Origin: an uncultured Flammeovirgaceae bacterium
GTDB taxonomy: Bacteria > Bacteroidota > Bacteroidia > Cytophagales > Cyclobacteriaceae
NCBI GenBank assembly: GCA_937138955.1
Contig: CAKZPJ010000775.1
Span: forward strand, 1 to 10,338
Reading direction: 5' to 3'
Length of the DNA: 10,338 bases
Position numbers and translations under genes: made by a program. Under the pieces are notes generated by a model. The model was not told the DNA's origin, did not search any database, and saw only the letters and a list, made by a program, of their open reading frames with translations. Positions 1 through 6,067 of this stretch are shown here, piece by piece; within the stretch, counting starts at the first letter, position 1, and each line of letters begins with the position of its first letter.

Positions 1-13
1 TCCGATAAGGGAA

Positions 14-1360
14 CTATGAATAAATGTTCTTGTTTAGATAGTCATTTTTGAATTTACCTTCTGGATCATGTAGTTTGGCAAATGCAAGAAAATCATTGTA
101 TTTAACATACCTACTTGCCAACTTCTCTTTGGATATCGTAAATAGTTTACCCCAGTGGGGACGAACGCCGTAGGGCGAAAGTGCGGCTTCAATCTTAGGC
201 AGCAGCTTTTGTACTTCACTCCAATTCTGCTTCCAGGTGAAGTGAATGGCTACCGAATCTTGCTGATAGCAAGGACTCATCCAAAAACTGTCCGCGGCAA
301 TGGTTCGTATTTCAGAAATCAGTAGTTGGGGATAAATCTCATCGCCCATTTTCTCTACTGCCATCATCGCATCTACTGCATTCCGACGGGGTACAAAATA
401 TTCTGACTGTAGCTCTTCACCACTGCTGGGAGTAAAACCCATTTTGAAGTGCGGCAAGCGGTCGTACCAAGGGCCAGGCACCCCTAACTGCTCGGTACAG
501 TGCTCCGCCGAAAGTCGAGTAATAGGGTGTAGGTTTCGGGTAGCCGCTTGCGCTCCGTAAAAATCAGCTTCCATACCCGAAGCACTCGCTTCTACTTTAC
601 GTTTTATCCATATTTGACTTAACTGGTCGTTCTGCCAGTCGGTGAACAGGCTCCCGCTATAGCCACTAGACATAATCTCATCAAAATGATCCTTTAGTGA
701 TGCCAGTGGTAAATCCTGAAATAAATCCTGCCGTACTTCAAAGGTGTCTTGAATGTCCAGCGTTAATTGGGTGATAAGTCCAATAGCTCCCAGATTCACT
801 ACGGCTCCGTTAAATATGTCACCATCTTTTTCTCGGTTTAAGGTAACTACTTCACCCTGCGGAGTGACAAATTCTAGGGCGACCACGGCGGTAGACAAAT
901 TACCATTATTTACCCCTGAACCGTGCGTACCCGTTACACAAGCCCCTGCCACTGATATGTGCGGTAGCGAAGCCAGATTGTGCAAAGCGTAGCCCCGCTG
1001 ATGAAGTTCTGGAGCAAAATCGCCGTAACGAACACCGGCTTCTACGGTAATCGTCTTAGCTTCTTCGTTAACCTCTACCACTTTGTTAAGACGCTGGGTA
1101 GAAATCTGGTTGAATGGACTGTCGGCAATATTGTTGAAGCAGTGGCGGGAACCCAGTGGTTTTTGTAGGTCTAGCTTTTTTACCAATGCCGGAATTTCTT
1201 CTACGCTGCGCGGTTCATACAAATTTTTCGCTTGGTAGGTATAATTCCCCGCCCAGTTTTTACGTACCATTTCCTTAGATTGAGCTGAATGATGAAAGGA
1301 TGATAAAAAACCACCAGCTACTAAGGCCGAGGATGTTTTCAAAAACTCTTTTCTTTTCAT
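14..1360 (-). CDS. FAD-dependent alditol oxidase-like protein (VAO/ALO family), exported
   Basis: This is a 448-residue flavoprotein of the VAO / D-arabinono-1,4-lactone oxidase family. Family members oxidise sugar alcohols or aldonolactones with O2, giving H2O2. Residues ~45-215 form the FAD-binding domain, with GSRHCF (70-75, His73 being the usual covalent-FAD histidine) and HISVAGACVTGTHGSG (134-149). The rest is the substrate cap. Compared from memory with Streptomyces AldO, the active-site residues Ser106, Gln288, Glu320, Arg322, Thr345 and Lys375 correspond to Ser136, Gln318, Glu350, Arg352, Thr375 and Lys405, all at a constant offset of 30. This makes alditol oxidase a better call than lactone oxidase. 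Residues 1-27 look like a Tat signal with a variant Arg-Lys pair (KRKEFLK, then a hydrophobic run). The ATG at 1358-1360 keeps this signal intact; no Shine-Dalgarno is visible. The gene lies 100 bp downstream of the hxlR-like gene on the same strand, so co-transcription is possible. Substrate is inferred. Confidence 0.88.
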   Translation of the reverse strand: MKRKEFLKTSSALVAGGFLSSFHHSAQSKEMVRKNWAGNYTYQAKNLYEPRSVEEIPALVKKLDLQKPLGSRHCFNNIADSPFNQISTQRLNKVVEVNEEAKTITVEAGVRYGDFAPELHQRGYALHNLASLPHISVAGACVTGTHGSGVNNGNLSTAVVALEFVTPQGEVVTLNREKDGDIFNGAVVNLGAIGLITQLTLDIQDTFEVRQDLFQDLPLASLKDHFDEIMSSGYSGSLFTDWQNDQLSQIWIKRKVEASASGMEADFYGAQAATRNLHPITRLSAEHCTEQLGVPGPWYDRLPHFKMGFTPSSGEELQSEYFVPRRNAVDAMMAVEKMGDEIYPQLLISEIRTIAADSFWMSPCYQQDSVAIHFTWKQNWSEVQKLLPKIEAALSPYGVRPHWGKLFTISKEKLASRYVKYNDFLAFAKLHDPEGKFKNDYLNKNIYS

Positions 1361-1460
1361 GGGTTAGGTTATTGGTAGGCGAGAATGCTTATAAGTATAA
1401 GAAAAGAATAGCAGTTTTCCTTACTAATACTTAATATGATCGCATCGACCTAATGACATA

Positions 1461-1808
1461 TTAACCCTGCTTTATTCCTTCCTGCTTCATTAATTCAAGG
1501 CCATAATTTCGAATAACTTCTATGATGGGAATAGTGGTCTTGCCTTTCTCCGTCATAGAGTACTCTACTTTAGGCGGTACTACCGGATATACTTCGCGAT
1601 GGATAAATCCTTCTGCCTCCAGTTGCCTTAATTGAGATGTCAGCATTTTATCGGTAATGTGCGGAATATCCTTCTTCAGTTCGCTATAACGCATCACCCT
1701 GCTTTTTAATCGCCAAAGTATGGGAATCTTCCAGGTACCCCCAATTCTACCCATAGCAAACTCTACCGGGTTGTAGTACAACTTGTTCTTATACAGAAAT
1801 TCGGGCAT
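1461..1808 (-). CDS. HxlR-family transcriptional regulator, cysteine-free
   Basis: This is a 115-residue winged helix-turn-helix regulator of the HxlR/YodB/HypR family, of usual length. The N-terminal NPVEFAMGRIGGTWKIPIL (residues 13-31) matches the family opening CPVe..l..IGGkW..lIL. RYSELKKDIPHITDKMLTSQ (40-59) is the recognition-helix region, and VPPKVEYSMTEKGKTTIPII (77-96) is the wing plus start of the last helix. In YodB- and HypR-type members, the Cys of the CPV motif senses diamide or quinones by disulfide formation or alkylation. Here it is Asn13, and the protein has no cysteine at all, so thiol sensing is excluded. It is divergent from the DJ-1/PfpI gene across a 136-bp spacer with repeat and palindrome operator candidates. 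It is therefore a likely local regulator of that operon and of itself. Whether it represses or activates cannot be told. Confidence 0.93.
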   Translation of the reverse strand: MPEFLYKNKLYYNPVEFAMGRIGGTWKIPILWRLKSRVMRYSELKKDIPHITDKMLTSQLRQLEAEGFIHREVYPVVPPKVEYSMTEKGKTTIPIIEVIRNYGLELMKQEGIKQG

Positions 1809-1813
1809 AATAG

Positions 1814-1826
1814 ATTGATTATCAAT
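1814..1826. promoter_or_regulatory. Perfect palindrome beside the hxlR start (operator candidate)
   Basis: ATTGAT-T-ATCAAT is a 13-nt perfect inverted repeat with a one-base centre. It ends 5 bp from the start codon of the hxlR-like gene (1806-1808). A dimer bound here would block leftward transcription or translation initiation, which would suit autoregulation. A half-site-like word, TATTGAT, recurs at 1868-1874. The role is inferred from position only. Confidence 0.35.
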
Positions 1827-1840
1827 ACACTTTCAAAAAA

Positions 1841-1884
1841 GTAAGTACCTCTCAAATGGGTAAGTATATTGATAAAGGTAAGCA
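1841..1884. promoter_or_regulatory. Three direct repeats (GTAAGTA, GTAAGTA, GTAAGCA) in the divergent promoter spacer
   Basis: GTAAGTA occurs at 1841-1847 and 1860-1866, and GTAAGCA at 1878-1884. Start-to-start spacing is 19 and 18 bp. The second and third copies are preceded by G/GG, and the first is followed by CCT. The repeats lie between the hxlR-like gene and the DJ-1/PfpI gene and overlap the best promoter candidate for the latter. They are the strongest repeated words in the spacer and plausible binding sites for the adjacent HxlR protein. No consensus could be checked. Confidence 0.45.
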
Positions 1885-1899
1885 TCTCATCTATATTCA
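1869..1899 (+). promoter_or_regulatory. Candidate Bacteroidota-type promoter for the DJ-1/PfpI operon
   Basis: TTG (1869-1871) is followed after 20 nt by TATATTCA (1892-1899). This resembles the Bacteroidota pattern of -33 TTG and -7 TAnnTTTG, with the last two bases of the -7 element off consensus. It would give a leader of about 40 nt before the ATG at 1945. The third GTAAGCA repeat sits between the two elements, so a bound regulator would probably obstruct initiation. The match is weak. Confidence 0.3.
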
Positions 1900-1944
1900 T
1901 CCCATCACTTATTCAGAATATCTCTTGTTAAAAGTAAAATAAAA

Positions 1945-2715
1945 ATGGAAAATACCGCTAAAGAAATACTTTCGTATGTGCACGCGCACGGTACGCCTTC
2001 CAAAGGTAAAATTATTATGGTGGCTAGTAGCCCAACCGTCTCTGAGCAAACGGGCTGGCCTATCGGCTTCTGGGCTGCTGAGCTAACGCACCCGTTGCAT
2101 GTCTTTCAGGAAGCAGGCTATGAAGTTGAGTTGGCCTCTAACGAAGGTGAAAAAATTGTAATGGATGCTTACTCCGACCCAACCGATGATAGTCAATACT
2201 CCGCCCACGATGTTATCTCTTTGGGCTATATGCAGCTAGACTGGTTCGATAAAATGTTAGCCAACACTAAGAAATTGACAGAGGTCGATATTAATGATTA
2301 CGATGCTATATTTTTGGTGGGTGGTCAAGGGCCTATGTACACCTTTAGAGGGAATGAAGCATTAGAAAATCTATTTGCTGGTTTTTATGAAGCCGAAAAA
2401 CCAAGCGCAGCCGTGTGTCATTCAACAACTTTACTATTAGAAGCTAAAAAGTCGAATGGTGAGCTGATCGTTAAGGGCAAAACCTGGACTGGTTTTGCCA
2501 ATGCTGAAGAAGAATACGCGGATCAGGCAGTAGGGCAGAAGATACAACCCTACTGGATTGAAGAAGAGGCTCGCAAGATGAAAGACTCCAACTTCAAAGT
2601 AGCTGCTCCTTTTTCTTCTTACGCCATTGTTGATGGAAACCTAATTACCGGTCAGCAACAAAACTCCGGTGCGGCAGCAGCCAGACTAGTCGTTGAACAA
2701 CTGAGCCAAGCGTAA
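1945..2715 (+). CDS. DJ-1/PfpI superfamily protein (Hsp31-like type 1 glutamine amidotransferase domain)
   Basis: This 256-residue protein is a single DJ-1/PfpI domain of the longer Hsp31-like type. GFWAAELTHP (41-50) carries the conserved acid Glu46. VGGQGPMYTF (125-134) is the oxyanion-type loop. AAVCHSTT (155-162) is the nucleophile elbow, with Cys158 followed by His159. The Glu/Cys/His set is that of the glyoxalase III, deglycase and chaperone-like members, so the catalytic site looks intact. No signal peptide is seen, so it is cytoplasmic. It starts at the ATG after an A-rich leader without Shine-Dalgarno, usual in this phylum. It is the first gene of a three-gene set (14- and 11-bp gaps) divergent from the HxlR-like regulator. 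The context suggests defence against reactive aldehydes or other electrophiles; this is inference, since family activities vary. Confidence 0.92.
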   Translation: MENTAKEILSYVHAHGTPSKGKIIMVASSPTVSEQTGWPIGFWAAELTHPLHVFQEAGYEVELASNEGEKIVMDAYSDPTDDSQYSAHDVISLGYMQLDWFDKMLANTKKLTEVDINDYDAIFLVGGQGPMYTFRGNEALENLFAGFYEAEKPSAAVCHSTTLLLEAKKSNGELIVKGKTWTGFANAEEEYADQAVGQKIQPYWIEEEARKMKDSNFKVAAPFSSYAIVDGNLITGQQQNSGAAAARLVVEQLSQA

Positions 2716-2729
2716 GGTGGCTACTCGGA

Positions 2730-3374
2730 ATGATGGTCCATCATAAATGCTTGACCAGAAAGGAAGAATTACTGGCGGGTATTCTGCTGCTTTTTCTGGC
2801 GAGTAGCAAATGCTACGCACAGAGTTTTGAAGTTATGCCGGGTACCCAGCGAATATTTATCGATGCCCAATACCTCGCCCTATTTAATAATTCACCGGGC
2901 TTCTCTCTATTCAGTCGAGCTCGAGCTACTACCGAATATGATGAGCAAACCACTGATCTTTTTATCGGAGCTTATCTTAATTATACTACAAAATCAGGTT
3001 TTGGCGGAACAGTTCTGGGGAGAATATCAAGTTTTAATTCGGGAGTTGATGTTGGTGGGCATTACTTTAAAGCCAATGACCGGTTTATGATCTACGCTTT
3101 ACCCTCTATCAACCTTGGTAGTGAGCTACTTTATAGCTGGTTTTCTATTTTACGATTTACCCCTAAATTGAAAGGTGACTGGAAGCTATATACCAGCTTA
3201 GAGCTATTCTCCGCCTTTGTACAAACCGGGCACACATCAAGTGTGCAACGTATTCGGGTTGGAGTTGATAAAAGGGGATACCAATTTGGGTTGGCAGTCA
3301 ACTTTGCTAGTAGGGGCAAACAGTTTGAACTCACCGATACTAATTCGGGCGTATTTTTAAGAAAACAGTTTTAA
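2730..3374 (+). CDS. Secreted beta-rich protein, probable small outer-membrane protein, function unknown
   Basis: I do not recognise a named family for this 214-residue protein. Residues 11-30 form a signal peptide: a charged start, the hydrophobic core LLAGILLLFLASS, then CYA before Gln31. Ala-Gln is a common cleavage point in this phylum. The mature part shows alternating polar/aromatic strands, for example 88-110, 119-134 and 170-192, separated by short turns. It ends in Phe, a typical C-terminus for a small outer-membrane beta-barrel. It begins 14 bp after the DJ-1/PfpI gene and ends 11 bp before the oxidoreductase gene, so it is almost surely co-transcribed. An alternative start is the second Met (2733). 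Its presence among cytoplasmic redox-type genes is odd. A role in the envelope side of the same response is conceivable but unsupported. Confidence 0.75.
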   Translation: MMVHHKCLTRKEELLAGILLLFLASSKCYAQSFEVMPGTQRIFIDAQYLALFNNSPGFSLFSRARATTEYDEQTTDLFIGAYLNYTTKSGFGGTVLGRISSFNSGVDVGGHYFKANDRFMIYALPSINLGSELLYSWFSILRFTPKLKGDWKLYTSLELFSAFVQTGHTSSVQRIRVGVDKRGYQFGLAVNFASRGKQFELTDTNSGVFLRKQF

Positions 3375-3385
3375 CGATTTGAATT

Positions 3386-4015
3386 ATGAAACTAGCGTTT
3401 ATCGGAGTTGGTAAGGTAGGATTTGCCTTGGCTAACAATTTACAGCAGAAAGGTCATCAGGTTATTATTGCTCACGATGACACTGATAGTGAGAGTGTAG
3501 TAAGTGCCCAACAAAAAAATTCAGCCTTTACCGCACTACCCGTTCAGAAGGCAATTGAAGAAGCAGAAATTATCTTTCTAGCAACTCCGTTTCGGGCTAG
3601 TGAGTCAATTCTAAAACCGCTGAATTTCAACGGTAAAACTTTGATTGATTGTACCAACCCAGTAGGTGCGGGAATCTCGCACGGATTAGCGAGTAAAATC
3701 TCGGGAGCCGAGAAAGTACAAGCGTGGGCACCCACCGCTCAAGTAGTTAAGTCCTATTCAATTTATGGGTATGAAAACTTAGAAAACCCTAGCTTTCCGA
3801 GCTACGATATAAAACCAGCCATGCTAATTGCCGGTAATGATACTGCCAGTAAACAGCAAGTTACTCAACTCAATTCTGACCTAGGCTTTGAAACGGTGGA
3901 TATTGGTGACTTATCCCAGGCTTTGCATTTAGAACATATGACGCTGCTTTGGGTAAAAATGGTTCGGGCCGACGGACATCACCCCAATTTCACTTGGGCT
4001 TATTTGGAACGTTAG
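3386..4015 (+). CDS. NAD(P)-binding oxidoreductase, F420H2:NADP reductase-like (COG2085 type)
   Basis: This is a 209-residue single-domain Rossmann protein. It opens with MKLAFIGVGKVGFALANNL, the GxGxxG dinucleotide motif being Gly7, Gly9 and Gly12. ATPF (67-70) and DCTNPVG (89-95) are the strand-end motifs of this family. PTAQVVKSYS (117-126) matches the conserved helix that follows the cofactor site. The C-terminal LLWVKMVRADG (188-198) and final LER are also family-like. Strand 2 ends with VIIAHDD (26-32). Acidic residues there usually favour NADH over NADPH, whereas typical relatives carry Ser/Arg. F420 is not expected in this phylum, so the acceptor is probably a flavin, a ferric compound or an organic electrophile; this is inference. 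It is the last gene of the HxlR-adjacent operon and converges on the phosphotriesterase-family gene 56 bp away. Confidence 0.88.
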   Translation: MKLAFIGVGKVGFALANNLQQKGHQVIIAHDDTDSESVVSAQQKNSAFTALPVQKAIEEAEIIFLATPFRASESILKPLNFNGKTLIDCTNPVGAGISHGLASKISGAEKVQAWAPTAQVVKSYSIYGYENLENPSFPSYDIKPAMLIAGNDTASKQQVTQLNSDLGFETVDIGDLSQALHLEHMTLLWVKMVRADGHHPNFTWAYLER

Positions 4016-4071
4016 GCTTCTGAGAAAACTGTCTTTTTAGCCTACGATCATACGATTTGGTGGCGTTTTAT

Positions 4072-5106
4072 CTACTCAACAATAGCAAAAGCCTGCTGTG
4101 GATTATCTACCAATAGCTGATTAATCTCCTGCTCCGTGAATCTCTTGTCTTTTAATAGTGGAATGAAGTGGGTAAAGATTCCTTCGTAGGGACGAATGGC
4201 TCCGCCTCGGGGAAAAGAGTTTCCGTCGTGCGAAATGAGTACTCGGGATAATAAGTCTTGCTCCTTGAGTGCCAACAAGTGCTGAATGTGACGATCTAAT
4301 AACGCTTGATTCGCTTCAGTATCTTTTCCGCTAATTCGTAGCCCGTCCAGTGAAATCCATATACCTGCTTTTGCAGCTCCAATCAGTTCTTCGGAGGTTT
4401 CCATTTGGTGGGCGTGGGTCCAAATCCAGACGGAAGGTTTTACACTTTCTTCAGCCATTAACTCCTGAGCAAGTTTGGACACCGCCGGATTATTTCCGGT
4501 GTGGCAAGCAATCGTAAGCCCGGTAGCCCGACTGGTCTTTAATGCCGCCTGCATTAGCTTTTGATCAATATGCGAAACCTCTCCACCATCCGCAGCAATC
4601 TTGACAAAACCGGGACGAATGCCAGTTTGGTCAATACCCTTCTCGAATTCCTGAATCCAACGTTCAGCTAGTTGTTCAGCGGTTTCCTGGTAGGCATGTT
4701 TGGGAATGTAGCGATCATTAGCCGCTCCGTAGTAGCCAGTGTTTGTAATCAAGTAGATTTCACTTTCTTCGGAGAGTTCCTGTAGTAGCTGCACGTCTCG
4801 ACCGAAATAAGCCGTGGTACAATCCAGAATACTGTTTACTTCTAAGGATTTAATTCGCTTCAAATATGGTAGCACTTGGGCTTTCAATGCAGCAACATCA
4901 TAATTAGGTTGATAGCTTCGTTCCCCCCCAAAATTAGACATAATGTGTTCGTGGGTCAGGCAAACGCCCAACTCGCTGACATCAATAGCTCCAGTGACAG
5001 TATAAATTTTTGCAGCCTTCTTCTGCGCCATTCCAATGCTCGGCGAAAGCACGCTGCCCAATGATAGCAAACTGGATTGCTGAATAAACTGACGGCGGGT
5101 GGGCAT
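4072..5106 (-). CDS. Phosphotriesterase-family metal-dependent hydrolase, Tat-exported
   Basis: This 344-residue binuclear-metal hydrolase belongs to the amidohydrolase superfamily PTE/PHP family. All expected metal ligands are visible: HEH (His52, His54), the carboxylated-lysine candidate Lys169 in GFVKIAADGG, His202 in CHTGN, His231 in THAHQ, and Asp294 in ISHDG. The C-terminal NPQQAFAI (335-342) matches the family ending. Residues 1-27 are a classical Tat signal: TRRQFIQQ, then a hydrophobic stretch to GMA. The mature enzyme should therefore be periplasmic. The frame stays open upstream to 5319, but that extension overlaps the preceding acylase gene and would bury the Tat motif, so the Met at 5104-5106 is chosen. 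The gene is last in a leftward set with the ligase and acylase, 58 bp after the latter. Relatives hydrolyse phosphotriesters, lactones or unknown esters; the substrate here is unknown. Confidence 0.92.
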   Translation of the reverse strand: MPTRRQFIQQSSLLSLGSVLSPSIGMAQKKAAKIYTVTGAIDVSELGVCLTHEHIMSNFGGERSYQPNYDVAALKAQVLPYLKRIKSLEVNSILDCTTAYFGRDVQLLQELSEESEIYLITNTGYYGAANDRYIPKHAYQETAEQLAERWIQEFEKGIDQTGIRPGFVKIAADGGEVSHIDQKLMQAALKTSRATGLTIACHTGNNPAVSKLAQELMAEESVKPSVWIWTHAHQMETSEELIGAAKAGIWISLDGLRISGKDTEANQALLDRHIQHLLALKEQDLLSRVLISHDGNSFPRGGAIRPYEGIFTHFIPLLKDKRFTEQEINQLLVDNPQQAFAIVE

Positions 5107-5164
5107 AGGTAGACTATTTTTAATTCGGAAAATGTAATTTACTCTTCCTCTCTGTACCAGATCG

Positions 5165-6067
5165 CTATTCTTGCAAATCAACAATGAAGAAGCCATCGCT
5201 GCCTTCTTTTTGATAAAGGGGCATAAAGATGAGTCCGTCCTGCGGAGACACAATTGGGCCATCTTTGTCTTGAGCCAGCACTTCCCCTTTTTGCACGGGT
5301 TTAAAGTTAAAGTAGCCATCGTTCATACTAAACTTAGCTCCTTCGTGTACTACGTGCATCGATTTAGCTGTAACTCGGCTAGGTAAGCCGGAAGCTAATT
5401 GTTGTAAATAACTAGCTCGATCTTCCTTAAGGCTTTTAGGGGCATCTTCAATTGCTCCGGCTTCCAACAGCATTGACCAGACACCTGCTTCATGCAAGTC
5501 AATGGCATCAGAAGAACCAATTTGCCCACCTTCAAACGCAAACGAGATAAAACCCCGATCGCAACTGTAGTTTAGTAAGGTCCCCTTGAGAAAATACTCC
5601 ATATTTACCACGATCGGAATATGTAGGGCTTCAACAATAGGATGATCAGCGTAGTACTCAGGTACAATAACGAAACTACCTTTCTGAGCTGATGTAGTAT
5701 GTAAGTCTGCAATAATCTTGGTAGAAAACGACTGTTCCGCGTAATGATCAATAACTTCTAGCAAAGCAATAGCTTCTTGATCTTCCGGCTTGGAATGTTT
5801 AATAGTATCAGCCCGTAGAAATCGCAAATGCGCCTCAGTCCAGCAACGGTTCAAATCATACGCTAGATAGCGCCGTTGCTCAGCTATAGCCGCCAGGTTG
5901 CCTCGCAAGCCAATAACTTCGCCATTAATAGTGTAGTTTTTTAGTTGTTCAAATACTCGCTCTGTAGCTCGAATTCCCTCTATCTCATTTCCGTGTAATC
6001 CACCAATCAGTATTATTAGCGGTCCGGGGCGACCGTGAGTAAGGTGGCCAATTATTCTATCCTTCAT
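5165..6067 (-). CDS. Succinylglutamate desuccinylase/aspartoacylase family zinc acylase (M14-like)
   Basis: This 300-residue protein is an AstE/AspA-type zinc hydrolase that cleaves N-acyl amino acids or related amides. The zinc site is GGLHGNE (His25 and Glu28) plus His123 in ADLHTT. Glu179 in AFEGG is the usual general base. RGN (55-57) and DLNR (71-74) are the conserved substrate-carboxylate motifs. The last ~65 residues (HVVHEGAKF to the end) form the small beta domain typical of aspartoacylase relatives. Two starts are possible. The one at 6065-6067 gives MKDRIIG, which begins as relatives do, has GGAAG 9 nt upstream, and overlaps the ligase stop by 11 bp. An alternative at 6085 adds six residues. 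The overlap indicates translational coupling with the ligase, so the two products probably act on related compounds. No signal peptide is seen, so it is cytoplasmic. Confidence 0.9.
   Translation of the reverse strand: MKDRIIGHLTHGRPGPLIILIGGLHGNEIEGIRATERVFEQLKNYTINGEVIGLRGNLAAIAEQRRYLAYDLNRCWTEAHLRFLRADTIKHSKPEDQEAIALLEVIDHYAEQSFSTKIIADLHTTSAQKGSFVIVPEYYADHPIVEALHIPIVVNMEYFLKGTLLNYSCDRGFISFAFEGGQIGSSDAIDLHEAGVWSMLLEAGAIEDAPKSLKEDRASYLQQLASGLPSRVTAKSMHVVHEGAKFSMNDGYFNFKPVQKGEVLAQDKDGPIVSPQDGLIFMPLYQKEGSDGFFIVDLQE

Noticed and set aside
753..1168. Plus-strand open frames inside the alditol oxidase-like gene
   Set aside because: They are antisense to a strongly supported coding region and have no family features.
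4013..4044. Inverted pair TAGGCT/AGCCTA between the convergent oxidoreductase and phosphotriesterase-family genes, as a terminator
   Set aside because: The stem is only 6 bp with a 20-nt loop and is not followed by a U-tract on the plus strand; the pairing may be chance.
5107..5319. Upstream extension of the phosphotriesterase-family frame (71 extra codons)
   Set aside because: It overlaps the C-terminal coding part of the acylase gene, has no family resemblance, and would bury the TRRQF Tat signal that begins at 5106.
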